DNA of 64,000 nucleotides from assembly GCA_023910605.1 (NCBI GenBank), contig JAAVVV010000001.1, positions 2,470,698 through 2,534,697 of the forward strand. The letters run 5' to 3'. The translations under genes and the position numbers were made by a program. The DNA is from Bosea sp. (in: a-proteobacteria). Lineage in GTDB: Bacteria; Pseudomonadota; Alphaproteobacteria; Rhizobiales; Beijerinckiaceae. Shown here one piece after another: positions 51,397 to 60,378 of the stretch (positions within the stretch are counted from its first letter, which is position 1; each line of letters begins with the position of its first letter). A model generated the notes under the pieces. It saw nothing but the letters and a program-made list of their open reading frames with translations. It did no database searches and had not been told where the DNA came from.

Positions 51397-54173
51397 GCCC
51401 TGCCCTCTTCCCCATGCAGGGCGGCCCACAGCCTGTGCGGCAGGACCGGCACCTGCGTCATGCGCACGCCGCAGGCATGGCGGATCGCGCCGAGTATCGC
51501 AGGCGCCGTGGCCACGAGCGCAGGTTCGCCCACGCCTTTGGCGCCGTAAGGCCCGGTGAGTTCGGGATCTTCGATCAGGTAGGTCCTGATCGGAGGCATG
51601 TCCCCCGCTGTCGGGATCAGGTAATCATGCAGGTTCTCGGTGCGGCCTGGTATGAACTCCTCCATCAGCGCGAGCCCCAGTCCCTGTGCGATGCCGCCAT
51701 GGATCTGGCCCTCGACGAGGACCGGGTTGATGGCGCGGCCGACATCATGGGCCGCGATGATGTTGAGCACCTTCACGGTGCCCAGCGCTGTGTCCACCTC
51801 CACCTCGGCGATCTGCGCCGCGAAGCCATAGGTGCCGTAAGGCATGCCCTGCCCGTCCGCATCAAGGCCTGTGGTCGGCGGATCCCAGCTGCCTGTGCCT
51901 TCCAGCACGGTTCCATCCTCGCCGGCAGGCAGGCTTGGCAGATCGAGGGTCCGAACGACCTCGCCATCGTGCACCGACAAGGTGGCGCCCGAGAGCGCGA
52001 GCCGTGCGTCGGGGCCGGCATTGGCGAGCTTGAGGATGCGCGCCCGCAAGGCCTCGCCGGCCAGGCGCGCGGCATTGCCCGACACATAGGTCTGGCGCGA
52101 GGCCGATGTCTTGCCGGCATCGGCGGTGAGGTCGGTGTCGCCGACCACGAGGCTGAAGGCCTCGACGGCAAGGCCCGCCGCATCGGCCGCGATCTGCGTC
52201 AGAATCGTGCTTGAACCTTGGCCGATATCGACGGCGCCGTTGAAGAAGGTCAGCGTTCCGTCGCGTCGAAGCGCAAGCCGCATCGTCGAGGGGTTCGACA
52301 ACGAGGTGTTGCCGCAGCCATACCACATGCAGGCGATGCCAGCGCCACGCCGCTGCCGCCGCGGCGATGATTCATTATGCGAGGCGCAGCGCGCAAGCGC
52401 CTGATCCCAATCCTCTTTCAGCACATCAAGACACTGCGGCAGGCCGGCCGAGCTTGCGAGCACATGGCCCGAATAGGTCGTGTCGCCGGTCGCCAGCGCA
52501 TTGGCGCGGCGGATCGCCCAGCGGTCCATGCCGAGCTGGTCGGCGAGATCATCCATCAGGCTTTCGTTGGCGATGGCGGCCTGCGGCACGCCGAAGCCCC
52601 GAAAGGCGCCTGCCGGCGTCTCGTTGGTGTAGACCGCCCGCGTGCGGTTCCAGACATTCGGCACGCGGTAAGGCCCGGCCCCGTGCACGGGCACGCGGTT
52701 GGCCACTGTGGGACCCCAGGAGGCATAGGCGCCGGTGTTGAAGTCGCCCTCCAGCTCATAGGCCGTGAGCCGCCCCGCCGCATCGGCGGAAGCTTTTGCC
52801 TTGATCCGGGCCGGGTGGCGCTTGGTCGAGGACGCCATGCTCTCGATGCGGCTGTAGATGATCCGCACGGGCCGCTTAAGCCTCCAGGCCGCGACCGCAA
52901 GCAAGGGCTGCACGGATACGTCGAGCTTGCCGCCAAAGCCGCCGCCGCAGGCGCTGGGCCTTATGCGAACCGCGTCCTGCGCGATGCCGAGCACCCGGGC
53001 CACCTCGTCACGATCCATGTAAGGCGCCTGGGTGCAGGCGGTGATTTCGATCCGGTCGCCGATGCGCTCCGCGAAACCGGCCTCAGGCTCGATATAGGCA
53101 TGCTCGACGAATGCCGTCGTGAAATCGCCCTCGGCCGTCGCGGCGGCTTCGGCATGTCCCCTGCCGACATCACCGTAGCGCAGAAGGCCGCGGGCCAGCA
53201 CATTGTCAGGCGCGAAAGCGTGCAAGACCGGCGCGTCGTGGCTGAGCCCCTGCTCCGCGCCCTTTACTGCCGGCTCCACGCTCCACTGGATCGGCAGGGC
53301 GCTGTCGGCGAGGCCTTCGACCGCAGCCCGCGAGCCGACCAGCGCCAGCACCGCCTCGCCGCGATAGCGGACATGGCCTGGCGCCAGAACCGGTTGATCC
53401 TTAAGATGAGGGAATATCCCGAAGCTGTTTTCGCCGGGCACATCGGCATGGCTGAGAATGGCCTCAAGACCGGGCATCAAGGCCTTCACGGCTTCCAGTT
53501 CGCCCAGGATGAAGCGGGCACGCGCATGGGGCGAGCGCACCACCCGCATCCACAGCGCATCGGCCGGAGCGGCATCGGCCCCGAACAGCTCGGCGCCCGC
53601 CACCTTCGCCCAGCCGTCGAGGCGGGGAATGGACTGACCGACCGCAGGGATGGGGGCCTCGCTCTGCGCCGCCTGTTCCGCGCGATTGGCAGAGCTCCCG
53701 GTCGCCGTCGCCAGAACGGCCTCGATGATCTTCACATAGCCCGTGCAGCGGCAGAGCACGCCGCCTATCGCATCCTCGACCGCGCGCGCATCCGGCGCCG
53801 GGTTGCGCGCCAGCAGCGCGGCGGCCGCCATCAGCATGCCCGGCGTGCAGATGCCGCACTGGGCCGCGCCATGGGCAAGGAAGGCTGCCCTCAGCCTGTC
53901 CGTGATCCCTCCCGGGCCCGCCCCCTCCACCGTATCGATCACGCAGCCCTCGGCCTGCGCTGTCGACACCAGGCAGGCGCAGACAGGGTCTCCATCGAGC
54001 AGCACGGTGCAGGCCCCGCAATCGCCTGCCTCGCAGCCGATCTTGGTGCCGGTCAGGCCAAGCCCCTCGCGCAGCGTGTCGGAAAGCGGCCGGAACGGGT
54101 CGGCGGCAACGCGGTGGCTCTCCCCATTCACGATGAGAAGGGTGGAGGCCATGTCCTGAAGCGCCGGGCTCAT
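51393..54173 (-). CDS. Xanthine dehydrogenase-family Mo hydroxylase, fused 2Fe-2S and Mo domains
   Basis: A 926-residue protein. Residues about 8-165 form the ferredoxin and 2Fe-2S part (GCEAGDCGACTVLLDGDPVC, then CGICTPGML and CRCTGY); the rest is the molybdopterin-binding domain (GGGFGGKLDVS, AFRGFGVPQAAIANE, ADAGKTSASRQTYVSG, and GPYGAKGVGEPAL with the catalytic Glu). It should hydroxylate an N-heterocycle with water as oxygen source. The FAD domain is absent here and supplied by the upstream gene. ATGA overlaps join it to both neighbours. The frame is open to 54395 but similarity starts at 54173 or 54152. Confidence 0.88.
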   Translation of the reverse strand: MSPALQDMASTLLIVNGESHRVAADPFRPLSDTLREGLGLTGTKIGCEAGDCGACTVLLDGDPVCACLVSTAQAEGCVIDTVEGAGPGGITDRLRAAFLAHGAAQCGICTPGMLMAAAALLARNPAPDARAVEDAIGGVLCRCTGYVKIIEAVLATATGSSANRAEQAAQSEAPIPAVGQSIPRLDGWAKVAGAELFGADAAPADALWMRVVRSPHARARFILGELEAVKALMPGLEAILSHADVPGENSFGIFPHLKDQPVLAPGHVRYRGEAVLALVGSRAAVEGLADSALPIQWSVEPAVKGAEQGLSHDAPVLHAFAPDNVLARGLLRYGDVGRGHAEAAATAEGDFTTAFVEHAYIEPEAGFAERIGDRIEITACTQAPYMDRDEVARVLGIAQDAVRIRPSACGGGFGGKLDVSVQPLLAVAAWRLKRPVRIIYSRIESMASSTKRHPARIKAKASADAAGRLTAYELEGDFNTGAYASWGPTVANRVPVHGAGPYRVPNVWNRTRAVYTNETPAGAFRGFGVPQAAIANESLMDDLADQLGMDRWAIRRANALATGDTTYSGHVLASSAGLPQCLDVLKEDWDQALARCASHNESSPRRQRRGAGIACMWYGCGNTSLSNPSTMRLALRRDGTLTFFNGAVDIGQGSSTILTQIAADAAGLAVEAFSLVVGDTDLTADAGKTSASRQTYVSGNAARLAGEALRARILKLANAGPDARLALSGATLSVHDGEVVRTLDLPSLPAGEDGTVLEGTGSWDPPTTGLDADGQGMPYGTYGFAAQIAEVEVDTALGTVKVLNIIAAHDVGRAINPVLVEGQIHGGIAQGLGLALMEEFIPGRTENLHDYLIPTAGDMPPIRTYLIEDPELTGPYGAKGVGEPALVATAPAILGAIRHACGVRMTQVPVLPHRLWAALHGEEGRA

Positions 54174-55045
54174 GCGCACCCCCTTCCCGTAACCGAAGTC
54201 TGCGCAAGTCCGGCGAGGCAATCTCGGGTCAACATCTGAGCCGCCGCGCGGCGATGGGCCGCCGAACTGCGCACATCGTCGATTGGCGCAAGCGCCTTGA
54301 AGTGGCTGGCTTCCACGACCTCGGGAGCAGCGGCAAGCGGCTGGCCGGCCAGCGCGGCCTCCAGCCCCGTCAGCCGCTTCGCAACAGCCGAGCACGCGCC
54401 CACCGCCACGCGCGCCGCCACGATCCGCCCCGCCTCATCCACGGCAAGGCTCGCCGCCACCATGGCGATGGAGATCACGAGATAGCGCCGCGCGCCGAGC
54501 TTCACGAAATGGCTGCGTGCGGATGCTCCGAACGGCGGGATCAGCACAGCCGTGACGATCTCGTCGGCGGCCAGCGCCGTGCGCCGGTAATCGAGATTGA
54601 AGTCCGCGAGCGGCAGGACGCGCCGCCCCCTCAGGCTCGCCAACTCCACCGAGGCATCGAGCGCCATCAGGCAGGCGATGCCGTCGCCGGCCGGCGAGGC
54701 GGTGCACAGATTGCCCGCAAGGGTCCCTCTTGCCTGGATCTGCACGCCGCCCACCTCACGCGCCGCGGCTTTCAGCCCGTCAAACAAAGGCGGCAATCCC
54801 GCGCCGATCACATCGCTCCAGCGGGTCAGCGCACCGATCCGCCAGCCTGCATCGCTGGCCGCGATGCCCCGCAGGCCAGGCAGGGCCGAGATGTCGAGCA
54901 CATCCCTGTGGACCGGATCGCCCCACGCGGCGCGCGTCACCTTGGCGGGATAGACGTCCGTGCCGCCGGCCAGCACAGTGACGTCATGCGCCGCGCGAAC
55001 CGCCAGCGCCTCGTCCAGCGTCGAGGGGCGGTGATAACCGATCAT
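54170..55045 (-). CDS. FAD-binding subunit of the molybdenum hydroxylase
   Basis: A 291-residue protein of the CoxM/XdhB family that carries electrons from the Mo/Fe-S subunit to an acceptor. The FAD motifs VLAGGTDVYP (residues about 24-33) and RGTLAGNLCTASPAGDG (about 106-122) are clear. Four-base ATGA overlaps with HyuB-like and Mo-hydroxylase genes indicate a single coupled transcript. Confidence 0.9.
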   Translation of the reverse strand: MIGYHRPSTLDEALAVRAAHDVTVLAGGTDVYPAKVTRAAWGDPVHRDVLDISALPGLRGIAASDAGWRIGALTRWSDVIGAGLPPLFDGLKAAAREVGGVQIQARGTLAGNLCTASPAGDGIACLMALDASVELASLRGRRVLPLADFNLDYRRTALAADEIVTAVLIPPFGASARSHFVKLGARRYLVISIAMVAASLAVDEAGRIVAARVAVGACSAVAKRLTGLEAALAGQPLAAAPEVVEASHFKALAPIDDVRSSAAHRRAAAQMLTRDCLAGLAQTSVTGRGCA

Positions 55046-56745
55046 GACGCCTCCCTCCAGCCGAACAGCCGCGCCGCCTCATCGGCGGTGTAGTAGCCCC
55101 GCGCCACATCGCGGGCGATCAGCGCGGGCGCCCTTTCGCAAGGCGGGCCATAGCCGCCGCCGCCTGGCGTCATCACCTCGACCCGGTCGCCGGCGCTCAG
55201 CGGTATGTCCTGGTCCTTCGACAGATGCTCGGGCGTATAGACGACGCCGCCACGATGGATGCGCACCACGTTCGGCGCGCCATCCGCGCCGCCCTGCACG
55301 CCCGGCGGGCCGAAGCGGCCATGGTCCATCACGAAGGAGGCCCTCGCCTGTCCGCGCAGCAACTCGACCTCGTAATGGACGCCGAAGCCGCCGCGATGCC
55401 GGCCAGCCCCGCCAGACCCCTCGCGCAGCGCGAACCGGCGGAACAGGATGGGGTAATACTGCTCCATCACCTCCACAGGCGCGGTCTTGGAGATGCCGAT
55501 GGTCGAGCAGCCATTGCTGAGCCCATCATGCTCGACATTGCCGCCATAGCCGCCGCCCGAGATCTGATACATCACATAGGCCGCGCCCTTGGCCGGATCG
55601 AAGCCGCCGAGCGCGAAATTGCCCGAGGACCCCGCAGGGGCCGCCGTGACCTTGTCCGGTATGGCCTGGGCCAGCGCAAGGAACACGGCCTCCGCAATGC
55701 GCTGCGAGACCTCCGCGGCGCAGCCCGAAACCGGGCGCGGATAGCGCGCATCGAGGAAGGTGCCCTCCGGCCTGAGGACATTGAGCGGCTCGAACGCGCC
55801 CGCATTGAGGGGCGTGTCAGGGAAGATATGCCGCACCGCCAGATAGACGGCTGACAAGGTGGTTGCGATCACCGAGTTCATCGGCCCCCGGCAAGGCGGG
55901 GACGATCCCGTGAAATCAAATCCGAGTTCAGAGCCTTGCACGGTGATTTTCAATGCGATTTTGAGCGGCTCGTTGACGACGCCGTCCGAGTCGACGAAGG
56001 CCTCCGAGGCATAGACCCCATCAGGTATGGTCGCGATGTGGGCGCGCATCAGATCGGCAGCCCTGACGCGGATATCGCCGATCGCGGCCTTCACGGTCGA
56101 CGCGCCATGACGCTCGATCAGTTCGCGCAGCCGCTGCGCCCCGACCTTCAGCGCCGAGGCCTGGGCCTTGATGTCGCCGATGCGCTGGTCGGCCACGCGG
56201 ATGTTGCTGCAAATGATCGAATGGATCTCACGGTCCATGACGCCGCGCTTGAAGAGCTTCACGGGCGGAAGCCGCAGCCCTTCCTGTTCGACCTCCGTCG
56301 CCTTGGCCGAAAACCCGCCCGGCACCATCCCGCCGATATCCGGCCAGTGGCCGGTGTTTTGCAGCCAGCAGAACAGCGCGCCGTCAACGAAGAACGGCAT
56401 GGCGAAGCGGACATCCATGAGATGGGTGCCGCCCAGATAAGGGTCGTTGACGATGTAGATGTCGTCAGCGTCCGGACCGGCCACCGCGCCCTCGCCGATC
56501 AGCCGAGTGAGCTCGGCGGTCGAATACTGCATGGTGCCGACGAAGACCGGCAGGCCGAACTCGCCCTGCGCGATCAAGGCGCCATCGGTGCTGGCATAGA
56601 TCCCCGATGAGCGATCATCGGCCTCGGCGATCACCGGCGAGAAGGCGGCGCGCGTGAAGGCGATGTCCATCTCGTTGCAGACCTGGGTCAGGCCGGCCTG
56701 AATCACCGCCACCGTGAGCGGGTCGAGCATGGGATGCGTCGTCAT
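55042..56745 (-). CDS. Hydantoinase B/oxoprolinase family protein
   Basis: A 567-residue HyuB-type subunit of ATP-dependent lactam hydrolases (N-methylhydantoinase, 5-oxoprolinase, acetophenone carboxylase). MDIAFTRAAFSPVIAEADDRS, DIYIVNDPYLGGTHLMDV and GGGGYGPPCERAP-type end (TPGGGGYGPP) are typical. It works with the HyuA-like ATPase encoded just upstream, overlapping it by four bases. Confidence 0.92.
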   Translation of the reverse strand: MTTHPMLDPLTVAVIQAGLTQVCNEMDIAFTRAAFSPVIAEADDRSSGIYASTDGALIAQGEFGLPVFVGTMQYSTAELTRLIGEGAVAGPDADDIYIVNDPYLGGTHLMDVRFAMPFFVDGALFCWLQNTGHWPDIGGMVPGGFSAKATEVEQEGLRLPPVKLFKRGVMDREIHSIICSNIRVADQRIGDIKAQASALKVGAQRLRELIERHGASTVKAAIGDIRVRAADLMRAHIATIPDGVYASEAFVDSDGVVNEPLKIALKITVQGSELGFDFTGSSPPCRGPMNSVIATTLSAVYLAVRHIFPDTPLNAGAFEPLNVLRPEGTFLDARYPRPVSGCAAEVSQRIAEAVFLALAQAIPDKVTAAPAGSSGNFALGGFDPAKGAAYVMYQISGGGYGGNVEHDGLSNGCSTIGISKTAPVEVMEQYYPILFRRFALREGSGGAGRHRGGFGVHYEVELLRGQARASFVMDHGRFGPPGVQGGADGAPNVVRIHRGGVVYTPEHLSKDQDIPLSAGDRVEVMTPGGGGYGPPCERAPALIARDVARGYYTADEAARLFGWREAS

Positions 56746-58811
56746 GAGGGCGCTCCGGGCGTGATCCTGAGATTGCCGATCGCGTCGACGCGCGCCGTCC
56801 AGCCCGGCTCCACCACGGTCGTCGCATCAAGCTGCTGGATCACGGCTGGCCCCGGCACCACGGCATCGATCGGCAGCCATTCGCGCTGGTAGATCCTCGC
56901 CGCGCGCCACTCCCCATCGGCATGGAGCGGGCGCGAGCTGACCACGGCCTCAGCCGTGCTGGCCTTCCGGCCTGCGGCATCTATCAGGCTGCCCAGCGGC
57001 AGGCGCCGGCGCTTGCCCACAACCGACGTCACGAGGTTGACCAGCACCGCCCTGATCTCCGGCAAGGACACCTGGAAGCGCTGGAAATAGGCAGCCTCGA
57101 ACAGGGCCTGCAATTGCTCGCGGCTTACATCCATCGAGGGAAGCGCCACGCGGATGAGATGGGTCTGCCCGCGGAACTGCATGTCGGCCCCGTGGAGCAC
57201 GATCGTCTCGACGATCTCGTCCTGCTCCGCGGCATTGATCTTGAGGCCCTGCTCGACCTGCTCGGCCAGCACGCGCGCCACAAGGCCCATGTCCGCCCCG
57301 TCGAGCGGCACGTTGATCGTCTGCACGAAGTCCTGCCTGAGATCCGCCACGAGGCAGCCCAGCGCATTGGTGAGCCCCGGACGCGCCGGAACCAGCACTT
57401 CGGCCAGCCCCAGCTCCCGCGCCAGCGCCACGGCATGAAGCGGGCCGGCGCCGCCAAAGGCAAAGAGAGCGAAATCGCGCGGATCATGCCCACGCGAAAG
57501 CGAGACCATCCGGATCGCGCCTGCCATGTGGGTATTGCCCAGCGTCAGCACCGCAGCCGCCGCAGCCTCGACGCTGAGCCCGAGCGGCCGGGCAAGCTGC
57601 TCATCGACCAGAGCGCGCACATGCTCGACCGTGACGGGATTGCGCACGGCAAGGAGCTTGCCGGGATCGAGCCGGCCCAGCACGAGGTTCGCATCCGTGA
57701 TCGTCACCGCGCGCCCGCCCCGGCCATAGCAGATCGGGCCTGGCTCCGAGCCGGCCGAATGCGGCCCCACGGTCAGCATTCCGGCGGCGTTGAGCGAGGC
57801 GATGGAACCGCCGCCCGCGCCCACGGTGCGCACATCGACCATGGGCACATGGATTGGCAGGCCGTAGGCGATGGTCAGTTCAGCCGACACCTCCGGCACG
57901 CCGCCATGAATCAGCGCGACGTCGGTGGAGGTGCCGCCCATGTCATAGGTGATCGCGTTGGCGAGGCTGCTCTGCTCCAGCGTCGCAGCAGCCGCCATCA
58001 CGCCCGATGCCGGCCCGCTCATCACGGTCTTGGCGGCCTCGCGCGCCACCAGCCGGGCGGAGACCGTGCCGCCATTGCCGTTCATGACAAGCAGGTCGCG
58101 CCGGAAGCCGCGGCCCTCCAGCTCGCCCTGCAAACGCCGGACATAGCGGTCGAGGATAGGCTGCACGGCGGCGTTCACGCTCGCCGTCGTGCCCCGCTCG
58201 TACTCGCGGTATTCCGAGAGCAGCGCATGGCCGAGCGTGACATAGCCATTGGGCCAGACCTCGCGCGCGATCGCGCCGGCGCGCATCTCATGGGCGGGGT
58301 TGGCGTAGGCGTGCAGGAAGTGGATCACCAGCGCCTCGCAGCCCTCCGCAACCAGCCGCCCGGCCGCTTCGCGCACGGCTCGTTCGTCGAGCGCCGTCAC
58401 GATCTGCCCGCGCGCATCCATGCGCTCGGGCACCTCGATGCGCAGCTCACGCGGAATCAGCGGCTCGAACGTGCCGAAAAGGCCATAGGGCCTGGGCCGG
58501 GTGCGTCGCCCAAGCTCCAGCGTGTCGCGAAAGCCCATGGTGGTGATGAGGCCGACGCGCGCCAGCTTGCGCTCCAGCACCGCATTGGTGGTCGCTGTCG
58601 TGCCATGGATGATGAGGTCGAGATCGGCCGGCGAAACCCCGGCCGCCTCGATGGCGGCGATCACGCCATGCGCCTGATTCTCGGTCGTCGTCGGAATCTT
58701 GGCCAGCCGGATCGCGCCTGCCGGCTCCTGCCCGGCCAATCCCGCCGCCGCTTCATAGAGCAGCAGATCGGTGAACGTGCCCCCCACATCGATTCCTGCA
58801 ACGCGGCGCAA
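56742..58811 (-). CDS. Hydantoinase A/oxoprolinase family protein
   Basis: A 689-residue HyuA-type ATPase subunit. The N-terminal phosphate-binding GIDVGGTFTDLLL, IIHGTTATTNAVLERK, YDMGGTSTDVALIHGG, GAGGGSIASLN and FAFGGAGPLHAVALARELG blocks are all present. The start is set at the TTG at 58811, which has GGGGGG eight bases upstream and places the VGGTF motif at the normal distance; an ATG at 58841 lacks a ribosome site. Together with HyuB it should open a lactam or cyclic imide with ATP. Confidence 0.92.
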   Translation of the reverse strand: MRRVAGIDVGGTFTDLLLYEAAAGLAGQEPAGAIRLAKIPTTTENQAHGVIAAIEAAGVSPADLDLIIHGTTATTNAVLERKLARVGLITTMGFRDTLELGRRTRPRPYGLFGTFEPLIPRELRIEVPERMDARGQIVTALDERAVREAAGRLVAEGCEALVIHFLHAYANPAHEMRAGAIAREVWPNGYVTLGHALLSEYREYERGTTASVNAAVQPILDRYVRRLQGELEGRGFRRDLLVMNGNGGTVSARLVAREAAKTVMSGPASGVMAAAATLEQSSLANAITYDMGGTSTDVALIHGGVPEVSAELTIAYGLPIHVPMVDVRTVGAGGGSIASLNAAGMLTVGPHSAGSEPGPICYGRGGRAVTITDANLVLGRLDPGKLLAVRNPVTVEHVRALVDEQLARPLGLSVEAAAAAVLTLGNTHMAGAIRMVSLSRGHDPRDFALFAFGGAGPLHAVALARELGLAEVLVPARPGLTNALGCLVADLRQDFVQTINVPLDGADMGLVARVLAEQVEQGLKINAAEQDEIVETIVLHGADMQFRGQTHLIRVALPSMDVSREQLQALFEAAYFQRFQVSLPEIRAVLVNLVTSVVGKRRRLPLGSLIDAAGRKASTAEAVVSSRPLHADGEWRAARIYQREWLPIDAVVPGPAVIQQLDATTVVEPGWTARVDAIGNLRITPGAPS

Positions 58812-58888
58812 TCGGCAGACCCCCCAAGCTTGCACGATCATTTGTGCACGAATGAGTTTGCCGGGCAAGTGCCCGTCAGGGCTCGCCC

Positions 58889-59602
58889 TCACACCGTCAG
58901 ATAGGCTTCTCGCACCGCGTCATTGGCCTCCAGCTCGGCCATCGTGCCCTCATAGCGGATCGCGCCCTTCTCGATGACAAAGGCGCGGTCGGAGACGGCG
59001 GCGGCGAAATGCAGGTTCTGCTCGCACAGCAGCACGGCGATGCCCGTGGCCTTCATGGCGATGACGGCCTCCGCCATCTGCTCGACGATGACGGGCGCGA
59101 GGCCCTCGGAGGGCTCGTCCAGCAGCACCATGTCCGGGTTGCCCATCAGCGTGCGCGCGATGGTGAGCATCTGCTGCTCGCCGCCCGACATGGCCGAGGC
59201 GCGGCGTCCCTCCATCTCGGCGAGGTTGGGGAAGATCGCGTAGAGCCGTTCCAGCGTCCAGGCCGGGCGGCCCTCGCGTGCGGGCCGGCGTCCGACTTCG
59301 AGGTTCTCCTGCACGGTGAGGTCCGTGAAGATGCGGCGCTCTTCGGGCACATAGCCCAGCCCCAGCCGCGCGATCCGGAAGCTCGGCAGTCGCCTGATGT
59401 CCTGGCCGGCAAACTGCACCCGATCGGCGCGGGCCTCGATCAGCCCCATGATCGCCTTGAGGGTCGTCGTCTTGCCTGCGCCATTGCGGCCCATCAACGC
59501 CGCGACCTCGCCGCGCCTGACCTCCAGCGTCACGTCGAACAGCACCGAGGCCTGGCCATAGGCGGCCGTGAGGCGCTGCACGGAGAGAAGCGGCTCGCTC
59601 AT
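58889..59602 (-). CDS. Branched-chain-type ABC transporter ATPase LivF-like
   Basis: A 237-residue ATPase with Walker A MGRNGAGKT, signature MSGGEQQM and Walker B MVLLDEPSEGLAP, the LivF pattern. It overlaps the LivG-like gene by four bases and ends 77 bases before the HyuA-like gene. In this context the importer probably brings in the heterocycle rather than leucine. Confidence 0.9.
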   Translation of the reverse strand: MSEPLLSVQRLTAAYGQASVLFDVTLEVRRGEVAALMGRNGAGKTTTLKAIMGLIEARADRVQFAGQDIRRLPSFRIARLGLGYVPEERRIFTDLTVQENLEVGRRPAREGRPAWTLERLYAIFPNLAEMEGRRASAMSGGEQQMLTIARTLMGNPDMVLLDEPSEGLAPVIVEQMAEAVIAMKATGIAVLLCEQNLHFAAAVSDRAFVIEKGAIRYEGTMAELEANDAVREAYLTV

Positions 59603-60378
59603 GCCCGCCCCCGGCGCGCGCGCATGGCCGCCTCAACGCCCATATCGCCGAGATAGACCTGCTTCACCCGCGCATTCGCCCTCACCTCGTCGGGCTTGCC
59701 TTCGGCGATGATCTCGCCGCGCACAAGGACGAGAATACGATCGGCATGGGCGAAGACGGCGTCCATGTCGTGTTCGGTGAAGAGCACGCCGATCCCGCGC
59801 GCCCTGGCGATGCCGGCGGTCAGTTCCATGAGCTGCGCCCGCTCGCGCGGGGCCATGCCGGCGGTGGGCTCATCCATCAGCAGCAATCGTGGCTTGGATG
59901 CGAGCGCGATGGCCAGCTCCACGCGCTTGACGTCGCCATAGGCGAGCTCGCGCACCGGCCTGTCCGCATCCTCGCGCATGCCGACAAGGGCGAGCAGGTC
60001 CAGCGCCTCGTCCCGGTGCAGCGTCGCCGCAGGCGCGCCGAACGACATCAGCTGCCCGTGCCATGAGATCAGAGCCATCTGCACGTTCTCGGCCACGCTC
60101 ATCGACACGAAGGTCTGCGCGATCTGGAAGGTGCGCCCGATGCCGCGCCGCCAGACCTCCCGCGGCTGAAGCCCGGAAATCGGCTGCCCGTCGAACAGCA
60201 CCTGGCCTGAATCAGGCCTCAGCTGGCCGCCCACCATGTTGAAGGTGGTGGACTTGCCCGCCCCGTTCGGCCCGATGATGGCGAGCATGTCGCCCGCCTC
60301 GAGCGAAAAACGAACGTCGCGTGCGGCCACCACGCCGCCAAACCGCTTGTTGAGGCCTTCGACTCTCAGCAGGCTCAT
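59599..60378 (-). CDS. Branched-chain-type ABC transporter ATPase LivG-like
   Basis: A 259-residue ATPase with Walker A IGPNGAGKST, the LivG-type GIGRTFQIAQTF block, signature LAYGDVKRVE (a LivG variant) and Walker B LLLMDEPTAGMAP. The frame extends to 60957 over the permease gene, but the ATG at 60378, overlapping the permease stop, is the family start. Confidence 0.9.
   Translation of the reverse strand: MSLLRVEGLNKRFGGVVAARDVRFSLEAGDMLAIIGPNGAGKSTTFNMVGGQLRPDSGQVLFDGQPISGLQPREVWRRGIGRTFQIAQTFVSMSVAENVQMALISWHGQLMSFGAPAATLHRDEALDLLALVGMREDADRPVRELAYGDVKRVELAIALASKPRLLLMDEPTAGMAPRERAQLMELTAGIARARGIGVLFTEHDMDAVFAHADRILVLVRGEIIAEGKPDEVRANARVKQVYLGDMGVEAAMRARRGRA

Noticed and set aside
56922-58904. 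Plus-strand frame of 660 codons opposite the HyuA-like gene
   Set aside because: Antisense shadow of a conserved gene; the same holds for long plus-strand frames at 5592-7202 and 52377-54239.
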